Below are positions 21,186-32,300 of a DNA stretch of 64,000 nt, in pieces. Position numbers and translations under genes: made by a program. Position 1 is the first letter of the stretch, and each line of letters opens with the position of its first letter. The notes beneath the pieces were generated by a model, which saw only the letters and a program-made list of their open reading frames with translations, did no database searches and was not told where the DNA came from. This stretch comes from Isoetes taiwanensis (lineage: Eukaryota > Streptophyta > Lycopodiopsida > Isoetales > Isoetaceae): positions 3,199,622 to 3,263,621 of the forward strand of contig JAJEKV010000054.1 of the NCBI GenBank assembly GCA_021234155.1, in the 5' to 3' direction.

Positions 21186-24100
21186 GGTAGGTTCGTTCGC
21201 TCGGGGAGATTCTAGCCAATGTTCCAATTGGTTGTCATTCATCATACTCGACATTTGCAATGCAGAGTTCAGATACGATGCATGGTCCGAAAATTTCTCT
21301 AGCTCGCCCTTCCAACATGGTGCTGCAATTGGAGGCCAAATGCCATAATGTTAGTGTCATGTTGGACTAAAATATTATTGATTAGATGAAGAGCTTTGTT
21401 GAAGGCAATTACATCGTTGTTTGGATACTCATCTAATAGATCAAGGCTCATAGGCACCTGAAACTTAGTCCATAATTCAGTTGTTGGTCCTTGGTCGAGT
21501 AACAACATGGCAAACAGGAAACACAATTGTGTAGGGCTCAATGATAAGGAAACTGCCTCCTCCATAACTAATGTTGCCTCATTGTGTGTTGCGAGCAAAC
21601 CCGCTGCTTCTGCAGCCTGTTGATATGTCTCATGGAGGTGATCATCAATGATCTTTAATTCATCCCATGATCTTGCAGGATGATGCAGCATAATCTGTCT
21701 TAAATAAAATGCCTCGCCAACCTTAGGTAACAATAGACGGATTCTACATACTAATTGCCTCGTCTTCTTTCTCACGATGTTGCGTGCAAATCCCGCTCGC
21801 TCCTAATCCATGTAATATCCAGGCTCAAACAAGGATGATGGATTATGTGCCACCAAACTGTATTGTTCATAGTATTGGATATATATAAGCGTATCGAACA
21901 CATGGGCAAGTGGCCGTAGGAAGTATCGGTCCAACAATGACCTCGTATTTGACCGCAATAGATGCAAAGGTAGACATTTAACAGCAGGAGTTTTATTTGT
22001 TATGTCGTATGACATTATTCTTCAGGATGCCTCCGTGGCTGATAGATAGCGTGCCTTTACATATTCTTATATCTCATTCCTATGGCCTGCTCCAGCAGTA
22101 TGCCCTTGTGAGGTGCGTTCAGAAGCTTGCCTTGTGTCATGGGCTGCATGCTCACCACTAACATGTGCATCTCTCCCATGTTGAACTCCTTGTTGGCCAG
22201 GAACTGACGACAATTCCATGCGTGTTTGCCTCTCTTGAGATATTGAGGACCTTGCAGTATCAAATCCCTTATATACATAACCATAGAGGTAAGAGAAGAC
22301 ATGCACGGTAGATGCGATGTCAACCATAATATGACAGTCGAGTTCATGGAGTAAGAAAGCATTGTATGGAACTATCCACGCATCGTCCACACTCCTTCTC
22401 CTATATTGCACTTAGCCCTTTGAGTCAAGGTGTGTTGTTGGATTGACTAGTTTTGGATACTTATAACAACACGAAGAACTACATGGGGAGCATCTGTAGA
22501 ATGTCTATGAACCATAAATTTTTGAACCTGTCCCCAAAGAATTGGGTCACTTGGTAGCTCCGCAGATATAATCTCATCAACGCATTCTATTGATATATCT
22601 GGTTCTGTACGTAACACAAGATGCGCGTGAGGAAGTCCTCGCTTTTGAAATATGACACCCGTTGAAATTTTTTATGTAAGAGTTCTTTTAACTGTTGTAA
22701 CCTTCCATGAAAACATCGTACAACAATCATAGGACTATCAGATGCATTTTGGCCAGGTCTAAGGTAGCCCTTAGTTCTGGCCAATCTGTATTTGTCGTCA
22801 TCGTAATGAATAAAGTTGGACGTCCCTTTGCCCTCGAGAGTGCTAACGCATCAGCAACTTGTACAGAACACCATCTCTTACAATCCAAGAACGATGAAGG
22901 CAATATATTATCATTCTGGTTGTCATTTTCTCGATTAGAATAATCTTCGTCAAATTGAGCCCTCCTATTTCGGAAGGCAGATGTCCTAAAGTAATTCAGG
23001 CGTGCATCCTCAACCCTTAAGTACATGTCGACTAGGTACTCCCCACACAAACGTCCTAGTCGAAAGAACCTATCCTCGTGCAATAACCCTGCCCTATACC
23101 ATTGAAGTTGCATGAAACCATGACCATTTCTGGGCCCCCATCCCAGTGTACCATGTGGAAAAAGCAGTGGATATTGCAGAGGTTCATACATGGGATTGAG
23201 AATATTTACGAAGGTCGGCTCACCCTCACTTTGAGCCCAAAATCCTGCAACCCGGGATGCAATATCAGTCGTGTTACTAACCTCTGCAATCGCTGCCATT
23301 TCATCACTCCCAACTACACCTTCGATTGTAATGTATGCTGAAGGCATACGCATACTCCCCATCGTCCGAATATGTCTAATGAATGGGTTCACTTGATCAA
23401 GTATCGACCCGATTGTTGTAATCCATTGGAATGGCAACCCTCTGGAGTCCCACTTGCACATAACGCTGTGAATCATCATATATATACCAGTGTATGGGAT
23501 TCCCGTCTCCCTTGTTGGAAGCAAGCGATGATACGTACGACCCATGATAGTTACAGATGAGTGGAAGTCCAAATTGACAAACTCTCCCTCCACTCCAAGC
23601 ACACTAAAGCAAAAGAGCTTATTTATCCTTCTACATACCTTATTGAAATCTGCGACATCGTATAAGTTAACCAATGCAGTCGTCGAGGGAGGTAATCGTG
23701 GTAGTAACCACCTATCCTTATTACAACAAAACCCATTCTGTTCAACGTTTAACAATGGAATATGGCAATACGTGCATTGCTTATTCCATGTGCACATCGT
23801 AAATGTTCGATTAATTGCGGTTCTCATGTGTCGTGCATGAGTGTGCTGGTGTTCATGCGCACTCACCATTGAGTCATCACCCACAGTGTTTGCCTGCATA
23901 TTGACATAGCTAGAGGACTTACTCGCGGCTCTTTCTCTGTCTAACAGGCGTATACGATCTCTCTCCTCAGAAGATAGGTTCGCATAACGTTCCCTCCGCA
24001 TATGGCGCACTTCCTCCCGACCTTCATCACCTAATCTTGCGTACCATCTTGCTCTATACCCAAGTTGCTCACCCACAACCGCCGGTGACCCGTTAAGTAA

Positions 24101-24520
24101 CTCACCCCCACCAGTCGACGGCACACTTGGAGTTGAAGCATTTTCACCTGCTACAACTCCATCTATTCCAACCATATAGTTTATCGTCCTAGCCTGAAGC
24201 TGTCTCAATCGTTGTCTCGCTTGCTCACGCTCTAGTTCTTGAGCACCCTTGCTTAGATTTGCGTATCATACTCTTTCCCCCTGTCGGCGTCTCTCCCTAT
24301 CATCTACCACTGGTACAACACGATCTGTATCTCCTATCGATTGAAATAGGCGCTGTCTAGCATGCTCTCTCGCCAATGCTCGCAAATTTACATAACGCCC
24401 CAACCCTCTCGTACATATTTGACTTTCAGCTGGGTTCAATGCGTTACCATCCATACTCCTTGATCCACTAAATTTAACACACAAACTCATTGCATAAGTC
24501 ACCGTAGAAGAATAACTCAC
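21186..24520 (-). pseudogene. Helitron RepHel protein, N-terminal and Rep part
   Basis: The frame opens at 24,520 and is interrupted by a TGA at 24,266-24,268 (probably CGA to TGA), then runs to about 22,730. It holds Arg-rich repeats (RERYANLSSEERDRIRLLDR), a CTYCHIPLLN..GFCC cysteine cluster and the Helitron-like N domain (NPMYEPLQYPLLFPHGTLGW). A frameshift leads to QKRGLPHAHLVL at 22,613-22,655, the HUH nuclease motif. Near 22,250-22,300 lies SYLYGYVYKGFDTA, the two-tyrosine (Y2) region. Fragments at 22,015-21,299 (LLLPKVGEAFYLRQIMLHH) lead towards the Pif1 helicase, but the frame is lost at about 21,190 where LINE C sequence lies. The helicase and the 3' hairpin terminus are missing, so it is non-functional. 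Confidence 0.85.
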
Positions 24521-24634
24521 ATGTTATATGTTTTTCCAAAGCGCGATCCGTCACACAATTTGAAGAAGCATTGAGATTAATTATATGTGTTTGTAATCGA
24601 AGGAAGGACAACATTAGCACCAACTATCATATAT

Positions 24635-25230
24635 CCACATCAATGGCATGACTTTTTAATGCCATCATAACTCATCCCACACATATAGTTCATGACGAAT
24701 TTAGTGTAACAAGGTTATATATGTGATATGTCTTCCAAACAATTATATACATATATTATAATGTGTCTAGAGCGATAGCACAATTATCTAAATACGTAAG
24801 GAGACATATGCATGTAGACGTGAAGAGTGCTAGAACATCTACAAATTTCCTGTCATAATTAGCATAGTTCATTATGCACTCACATTTCCACATCAATGGC
24901 ATGTTTTCTTTCTTAAAATATGAGATCGATGGCACAAAGCATAACCCATCCCACACATACATTTTACGATAAATTTAATGTAACGAGATTATGTAAATAG
25001 CATGTTTCCCAAACAAATATAAGCATCTGTATAACGTGTCAATAGCGATAGCATAATTATCTAACTACGGAAGGAGACATATGTATGTAGACGTTCATAG
25101 TGCTAGGACATCCACAACTTTCCTCCCATCTCAGAAGCTTATGTATCTTATAGCATGTCCATAGCGAGAGCATAATTATCTATATAAATACAAAAAGCAG
25201 ACGTCACTATATAGTCATTGAGAGTGATGG
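24635..25230. repeat. 252-bp tandem repeat upstream of the Helitron gene
   Basis: A block starting 'tccacatcaatggcatg' occurs at 24,635 and again at 24,887 (period 252), both containing 'gcgatagca', 'ttatcta' and 'ggagacatatg'. A partial third copy starts near 25,136. Copies differ by about a fifth of bases and are non-coding. They lie between the Helitron start and the LINE D insertion. Confidence 0.75.
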
Positions 25231-25543
25231 GCCATCTATAGCTCTCTTCCCAGTATTGCATCCATGATAGCATCTTTAGCCTCGATAACTTGTAATAGCC
25301 GATGAAGATGGGTTAACTGAGCGACAAGTCTTTTAATACTGATTGAGAGTGTTGTATGATCCTTAGACATTTTATCCAACTCATCAGAGAGCCTATCCAA
25401 TTGCAACCGCATCTTCCTTGTCATTGTAACAGGAGCGCGCGCATTCTGTAGGATGATATATGCAAGGCAATCTAGTTTCGCCTGTATTTCCGTTGCTCAT
25501 TGTTCAAATGCACACCCGTACCATGAATGACCGAGGATTCATC
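25231..25543. other. Helitron upstream flank, possible coiled-coil ORF
   Basis: A minus-strand frame at 25,236-25,424 starts with ATG and encodes 62 residues with heptad-like leucines (LQLDRLSDELDKMSKDHTTL, then SIKRLVAQLTHLHRLLQVI). It could be an exon of a Helitron-borne protein or chance. No family was recognised. Confidence 0.3.
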
Positions 25544-25560
25544 AACAACGTTTACTTTGG
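25544..25560. repeat. target site duplication, left of LINE D
   Basis: The 17 bases aacaacgtttactttgg occur here and, exactly, at 31,161-31,177. They bracket LINE D and define its insertion point. Confidence 0.9.
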
Positions 25561-25801
25561 TGGTGAGGTAAGTTAAAACGGGGAGGAGGCGCTCAGATGG
25601 GCGCCATGGTGATGGCGACAGTGGTGGCTTGGTGAATCCTTCATAACTTCTGCATCCGGACTCCGTTTTCAGCGATTTTTGGTTTGTTGGAAAGCTCTTT
25701 CAGTGTTCCTTCTTTTTGCACATATTTTTCTTTGGTTCTTGCTGTGTTTGGCGGCCGGTTTTGATACACCTGTTGCGGCCTCCTGCTGTAAACCCCTGAA
25801 T

Positions 25802-27300
25802 ATGGTGATGGCGGGGAATTCTGCACCGATTTTGGGCCTGGAGAAGGCTGGGCCAGGGATTCGTGTCATAGATGCTGCGAGAGGAAAGAAAGGAGGCAAG
25901 GACATATCCAAAAGCTGCATCAGCTTGGCGCTGGATCTTCAAGAGCCAATTCTTAGCCAGGATGTATCCAGTAGGCATTCAGTGGAGTCCCAGGAGCTGG
26001 CTTCTGGAAATTCGGAGAGGATGGAGAATAGAGAGGTGGTGCCCAGCTCAATGCTACCTTTGGAGTCTGTAACTTTGCCATCTTTGGTTGGTGAGAATGG
26101 TGGTTTGCTGCCAGAAGACCCCTTCCGGGTATGTTCCCTAGAGGTGATGCCTCAACCACCACGAGCCCCAGCTCCTCATGCATGGAAAGGTAATGACACT
26201 GTTGCCTGTCTTTCTAGGCCTAGGTTTTCTGATTGGATTAGGCAACCGTTTGCAAGCGAGAAAGTGCAGAGAGAAAAGTTCTAGGGTGACGAGAGGCACC
26301 GCTTATCTTGGAGCGAGAATAACAAAAAGGATTTGCGACACAAGTTTTTAAATAATCACCTCCTCATTTGTAGAAATTAATCACCGGAAGCATGTGCATT
26401 ATACAGAATTTGGTTGCATCTTCGTGTTAGGCCATTTTAATTGGGGCCTTTTGGATATGCAGAGGCTTGGAATGCGGCTACGGGCTCGGGTTTAAGAGGT
26501 TGGGGTTGCCTCCATATGTGACCCTTAAGTCTACGGGTAATAATTTTTTTCTTATTATGGTTGATTCCGAGAGCCCACGGTGGGCAGCGGTTGGTCTCGC
26601 ATGGAGTGGCACGTATGGGAGGGGCCTATGTTTTATTCGGCATTATGCTCCGGGTTTTCTCTCCGATAGACTGCTTTGGTAGTTAGAGTGCCATCTTGGC
26701 TTCAAATCCGGGATCTCCCTCGAGAGATGGCGATGGTGCACGAGTTTCTAGTGGCCATGGCCAAAGGCACGGGAACTCACATAAGCGCCTTTCGATTGTG
26801 GGTGCACCACGATATGTGTAGGTATTGAGGCGGATGAAGTGTTACCTCGAGCCTTGTGGTTAAGAGTGGTGATTATTATTCTTACTTCCGGTTGGACTTG
26901 CTCAATGGGGAGAGCTTTTGGCAATGTTTCCCTCGCTAAGCGGTTTCACCAAAGATAATAATGATTCAAAGACCCACCCAAGCGGCAGAGCAAATAGTGA
27001 TTGGGCGCCTTCATCTTCTCGCACTTGTTCCCCTGTGTTGAAGGTCGTGGGCGGTGGGTGGGCAGTCGAGACACAACCCGAACCCCCTCTCGTATGGTGC
27101 GTCCCGAGGAGGTATGTAGGAGACTTGCACAGATTGAAGAGTTGCAGCAGAAAGAGGAAGGGTGGCAACAGGTTGTCTCTAGGAGGCGAGCTCAGGTGAG
27201 AGCTCTTCAAGCGGGTCATTTAGCTCATATGCAACCCACTATGCTGGCCCCTCCTCAAGTGGATCGAATGGTGATTGATCAAGTAGTCCAGAACTTTTCT
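25802..27300 (+). pseudogene. LINE D ORF1 (gag-like, DUF4283), decayed
   Basis: The first in-frame ATG is at 25,802; the frame is open upstream but without another ATG. It continues to a TAG at 26,282-26,284, ending in CLSRPRFSDWIRQPFAS, a motif shared with LINE C. DUF4283-like fragments follow in shifting frames (LGLPPYVTLKSTGNNFFL near 26,500; VPSWLQIRDLPREMA near 26,690). The segment 27,094-27,300 encodes an Arg/Gln-rich helix (RRLAQIEELQQKEEGWQ). At least five lesions are present. Confidence 0.65.
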
Positions 27301-27369
27301 TCCTGGGCTGATCGTGTGGAGGCATGTGAGGCTTTGCAAGGGGATCCTGACCCCTTGGTGCACACTATC

Positions 27370-28090
27370 TTGGAATGTGAGAGGCATCAAATCCTCTTCG
27401 AATACGCGAGCACGTCTCGCCATGGCTGTGAATAATCTTAATCCAGATATCTTGTGTTTGCAGGAGCATAAATGTGTCAGGGGCGATATTAACAACCTAA
27501 TGAATATCTTGGGTAATCAGTATGTAGCTGCAGCTGCTACAACGGGCAGGGCCAGGGGAGGTACTTTGATTTGTTGGAAAATGGGTGTACATGTAACCTT
27601 TTCAGACCCACGAGATAGCCCGGGGCGATTGCAAAGCGGTGATTAAATGGAAGGAGGGCCAGTCTGAGTGGGGCTTAGTAAATGTGTATGCTCCAATTGG
27701 GGCCACTCAGAGAGGTTGTTTATGGGCACAACTGTGAAATAAGCTCCAGCCTTTTGGTATGGGTTCTACGTGGTTTGTCCTGGGTGACTTTAACATGGTG
27801 GAGCTCCCAGAGGACAGGCATGGTATTGGTTCAGATATTGTACAGGGTTTTGAGCGTGACCAATTGCTTAGGCTTGTGCAGGAGTGGGGTTTGACAGAGC
27901 TTCACGGGGATCGGAGTTTTACTTGGTGCAATAATTGGCTGGGGCATGGTAGGGCATACTCTAGGCTGGATAGAGTTTACGGCACTCCAGCAGTCTTGGA
28001 TTATGCTCCAGCCTTCACTAGGGTGAATGTTCCGCCACCTCCACCTCGTCTCGATCACACTCTCCGGATCATCATTGTGGCGCCATGACC
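27370..28090 (+). pseudogene. LINE D endonuclease domain
   Basis: Landmarks in order: SWNVRGIKSSSNTRARLAM, LNPDILCLQEHK (the Q-E-H/K catalytic box), RGGTLICWK, LVNVYAPIG in another frame, WFVLGDFNMVELPEDRHG (the GDFN box), and FTWCNNWLG with SRLDRVYG (the W.N and sRlDr boxes). The terminal S-D-H-x-P region is altered to LDHTLRI. Two frameshifts separate the parts. Confidence 0.75.
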
Positions 28091-29480
28091 ACCCACCGAC
28101 CTCTCGGGGACAGTTTTAAGCTTAACACAATCTTTCTTCAGGATCCAGAGTTCACAGTCAGCTGTAAGCTCATTTGGCAGCAGATATTCAGTCAGGACAA
28201 CGGGATGAGTGCAATGGTTACATCATTGGCTAGGGTAAAACAGTTTGCGAAAGAATGGGGGCGGCAAAAGGCTTGGGCTCAGCGTCGCAGGTTGGATGCC
28301 TTATATGCGTAACTCGAGTCTCTTAGAGGGCGGGTCTCGATGGCTTGCGTGAACGGCGGGTGCCGCCGGATCGAGGTTGAGGAGGAGGCCAAGGTGTCGC
28401 AGGCCAGGATCAAAGCGGGTTTGACGTGGCTGAAGCAATCTGACACTTGCTCTAAAGTCTTTTTCCGAGCATCCCGCCAGAAGAAGTATGCAGCAGCCAT
28501 GGCGGACATAGTTACACCCCAGGGAGTGTTGTTGCAGCAACCAGATGCTATCAAGGCCTTTGTAGCGATGCACTATGAAACATTTTTCAAGGAGAGCCCA
28601 CTTCCCTCACGAGTGTTTTTCAAGAGCTGGTCTTGGGCCAAGGTATCGCCAAGAATCTCACCCTTCAAAGACAGAGCTTAGAGGAGCCGTTGTGTAAGGG
28701 AGTTGGGGACGATGCCGTCTGTTGGCTCGGAATAAGTGTCTGGGTTGGATGGAATACCGGTGGAGTTTTTCAGAAATCTTGGGAATGGGTGGGGACTCGG
28801 TGGTACAGTGTATGTGGATCTTTTGGGGAATAACTTCGATGCATCCTCTTGAATACATGTTGTATTTCACTTATACCCAAGTGTAAGCATCCTAAAACCA
28901 TCAATGACTAAAGGCCTATTACTCATTTGTGCGTAGTGTATAAAATCATTGCTAAGGCTTTGGTGAGAGGCTTAAGCCGAAGATTGGTTCGCCATTAGTG
29001 CAGAAGCGATGCGGTTTTATACCTCGTGGAATATTCTTCATAATGTGGTCGCCGCTTTTGAGGGAGTGCATTGGGCTCAGAGGGATGAGGCAGCCCCTTG
29101 TTTTTTTTAAAAGCTGGATTTTGCCAAGGCTTATGGCGGTGTCGGTCACCGGTTCTTGGCGATATGATGCGAGCCTTTGCGCGGGCCTAGTTTTGGAAAC
29201 GGTTATGAAGCTGCGACGCGGTCCGCTGAGGCGGCGGTGTGGTGTCGGCGAGACCTCTTCAATCTTTCTCGTGGGCGAGGCATTAGGCGGGGATGTCCGT
29301 TGGCCCCTTCCCGTTCACTATAGTGGCGTAAGCTCTCTCGCGAACTTTTCGGTGGCAATTGTCGACAATTTGGTGCAAGGTCTCCGCATGGATGATGGGT
29401 CGCAAGCGGGTTTGCAAATCAATTTGCGGATGATACATTCCTCTTTCTTCATGTAGATGAGTCCAATCTCCAGGGCAGCC
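28085..29480 (+). pseudogene. LINE D reverse transcriptase, heavily mutated
   Basis: The linker after the endonuclease is well preserved (KQSDTCSKVFFRASRQKKYA, ALLQQPDAIKAF-like). The palm is scrambled: FKSWILPRLMA stands for the 'lKlDf.KAyD' box in a shifted frame, and GRGIRRGCPL-like and VQGLRMDDGSQ residues appear near 29,280-29,400. The YADD motif is lost (CGDDTF-like residues at about 29,430). Multiple stops are present. Confidence 0.65.
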
Positions 29481-30256
29481 AAGAATATTTTGGATGCCTT
29501 TTCTTTTAACCGGGATGCTTGTTTAAGCGGGTGAAGTGCTTTCGACCATGTGGGTACTGGAGGAACCTCCTCTGCATGGTTGAGTCGGTTTCCACGGGCT
29601 CTAACACCGCCACACCACGGTACCGCCAAACTGTTAGGCATACCATTTGGCTTGGACATTAATGCTAGGGCAATTTGGGCGGAGACATTCTGAGAATCTT
29701 AAGCAAAGACATTTGAATTGGTGGAGAGGAAGTAAACTCACCATGGCTGGTAGGATTCTGGTAGCCAAGTCAGTGCTCTGTAGCACTCATGTTTACACGA
29801 CCTCCTGCATACTTGCGCCAGAAAGTGTGGTTAAGGAGTTGGATGACACCATTCGCAACTTTGTTTGGGGAGGGAATGAGGAGGGGGCTACGATTGAAGG
29901 TCGCATGGTGGAAGAATGCAATGCGTCCCACGGTGCGGACAGGCAGGGGGCTTGGGTATGCTTGATGTGTCGTTGCACACGAAGGTTCTGGTGTCAAATT
30001 CATCTGGCAGTTGTTGCAGGAGCAACAATCCCCAGGTTTGGCTCTGTTGGCACAGTCGCTTCGTCACTCTATTGTATTTAGGAAGCCAGCTATTCCGGCT
30101 CAGTTGCCATGGGCTCTGTTTGAGGATTTGCGGCCATTCCCTCATGCCAGCCTTTTCTTAAGGGTCTCCGAAGGCACTGGAAGGTGGTCAAGGTTCTCTT
30201 TTCATTGGACCCTAGCAGGTGTATGGTAGCCTCATCGCCCTTTCTCGGGGGTACCC

Positions 30257-31087
30257 TTGGATTACGCATCTCCCACGGCCTCTTCCCTACATCCAGTTTT
30301 CGGCCGCCCGATGGATTCTTTGCGGGGGGTAACATCCATCCGTGACTGGTATTGGGAGGGTCATCTGGCGCCGTGGGAGTTTTTTAGGGAGAGATTTGGC
30401 CTTCGGCGGTGGGACATACGGACTTGGGCCAGAATTGCCAATGTTATTCCATTGCAGTTGTCTTCTCAAGTCAATCGCGTTTGGAAGTCGCATAGTGGAC
30501 TTGATGCATCTCAGTTTGTAGCATCGGCTTATGGGCTCCTAGCGCTTCACGACACGTTGCCGCCTTCGGATAAGTGGTCGCTTAAGCTTCCAGGGAGTAA
30601 GTGGCCCGCCATGTGGAAGTGGGCGTGGAAGATCTTGCACCGTAGCCTCAGGGTGAATGTCCGAGTCCACAGGTTCAAGCCTCAGGTAGCGGAAACATGC
30701 CCTTTATGTGGGAGGCGACGTGAGACCATTGAGCACTGCTTTGTCCTATGCACAGAGGTAGGGGCAGCTTGGTCCTGGGTGAGAGCCCTCTTTGGGACTT
30801 CACTATGCAGTCAAAAGATTCTCTTGGGAGTCCTTCCTAGCAGGTGGGCAGTGGCCAAGCGGCAGGCGTTTCATTTATGCAGAGCTTGGCTTTTGTGGCT
30901 GATTTGGAAAAGACGGAGAGCGAAGGTCTTTCAGAAGGCAGTGCTTAGCCCTTTTCGGTTGGTTCCGATCTTAAGGCATAAGTTGTGGCAGGCTTACCAA
31001 GTCTCAAGCTTGTCTGGCACAGTTAAGCGAGAAATTTGGTCGACATTCCTACAGATTGTGGATCATGATGGGCGCTTCATTTCTTAG
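30257..31087 (+). pseudogene. LINE D C-terminal zinc-binding (zf-RVT) region
   Basis: An open 276-codon frame contains the RVT-associated zinc-binding pattern: KWPAMWKWAWKILHRSLRV, RFKPQVAETCPLCGRRRETI, then EHCFVLCTEVGAAWSWVRAL, i.e. C-x2-C...H-x4-C with flanking tryptophans. It ends DGRFIS. The frame is the longest intact part of LINE D. The domain is typical of plant L1 ORF2 C-termini. The stretch upstream (29,480-30,256) is the decayed thumb/connection. Confidence 0.8.
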
Positions 31088-31160
31088 CACCACACTTATC
31101 ATTGTACTTGATCGCATTCTAGTGGTTTAATATATTCTTATATTCTTCAAAAGAAAAAAA

Positions 31161-31177
31161 AACAACGTTTACTTTGG
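31161..31177. repeat. target site duplication, right of LINE D
   Basis: Exact repeat of the 17 bases at 25,544-25,560, directly after the A-rich LINE D tail. Confidence 0.9.
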
Positions 31178-32300
31178 CAATGGCCTCAGTTGCCTCCTCA
31201 CCCAATTTCGTCATATACTACAATGCAAGTGACAAACGCCGGATTAAATAGTTTCAAACACACATCGTATACTCTGGCAATAGCCCCACTCCTCTTTCCA
31301 ACCAATTTCAGTATTTAATACAATGCAAAAGACAAACACAAAATTGAATAGTTTAAAAAACACATATATATAGCGAGCTCCATTGACATCCCAGCAGTAT
31401 TTATATGGTAATCTTATAATCTATTAAAGCAAACAAAGGTACAGGCGGTTATCCAAACTTGATCAATGACTAAATAGAGTTTCAGGTGTCACTAAATATC
31501 CCCACTTCAATTCTACCATCCACCATTTCAGTCTCCACTTTGAAAACTCGTGCAGGGCCAATAGAGCTACAACCCATGTACTTATCAAGGTAGTAGAATA
31601 TGACGCCTGATGGGTAGTTTGTCTCCATTAATTCTAGTTTATTGAGAAGAGACTTAGGAGAAAATGCTCAACAGCTAAGGTGTCGAAAAGAACCTCCGAG
31701 CAACGTGGTATAATTCATTCCCATGCCCTTAAATTGCTATATATAGGAATCGTTTTATATTAGATGTCCCGATGACAATGGATTCCGGCAATGGGATGCC
31801 CATATGAAACGAGGGGACGTCGTCAATCCAAAAAGTATTGTCTATACAATAAATCGAGAAAACACCATAGACCAACAATTGGCACAACAAAAGTGATGAA
31901 ATGAAAGCATAGAAGTGCATTGCATGACTTATATAAAAAATAAGAAGGAGCAAGGATAAGGCTGGAATGGATACCTTAGGAATGGAAGGGCTGCAGGAGA
32001 GCTGAGCGCGAGAAGAGTTGCTCGAATGGTGCTTGAAGCACAAAAGGCCTCCTATTTTTATATGTGTGTGCATGGGGTGGGCACGTTTTCAAATTAACTA
32101 TGCACGTGATGCCCTTGATTCTAAATCTTAGGCAAAATTTGGAATCTAAAATCTTGGATATGATATGGGGCAATATAGAAGGATCTACGTTTAATAAGGA
32201 GGACATCATAGTTAACTATTAATGCTCCAGCGGATTGCATTACAAAAAGTTGCTTCGTAAATGTGGTTCGCATACCGTCCAGCTGACAGTTTTGCTATGT
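31161..32300. other. continuation of pre-LINE D DNA, short tandem repeat, promoter-like site on -
   Basis: From 31,172 a unit of about 100 bp ('ctttggcaatggcctca..' and 'ctctggcaatagcccca..' near 31,273) occurs twice in tandem with some divergence. On - there is a TATAAAAATAGG motif near 32,052-32,063. Downstream, at about 31,627, an ATG opens a 50-codon frame (METNYPSGVIFYYLDKYMGC) of no known family. This may be the upstream region of the Helitron transcript; that is inference. Confidence 0.35.

Larger units (their letters stand above)
25561..31160 (+). mobile_element. LINE D, near full-length plant L1-type
   Basis: A 5.6-kb LINE with exact 17-bp flanking duplication. Order: 5' leader, ORF1 with DUF4283 remnants, endonuclease, reverse transcriptase, zinc-binding RVT-associated region, then a TATTC-rich and A-rich tail (about 31,128-31,160). 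It is complete in extent but carries many stops and frameshifts, so it is no longer active. It inserted into the region upstream of the Helitron gene and belongs to the same type as LINE C (shared RPRFSDWI / KPRFSEWI motif). Confidence 0.9.

Noticed and set aside
22067-22411. minus-strand frame as a separate gene
   Set aside because: It contains the Y2 tyrosine region of the Helitron protein and is a frame-shifted part of that pseudogene.
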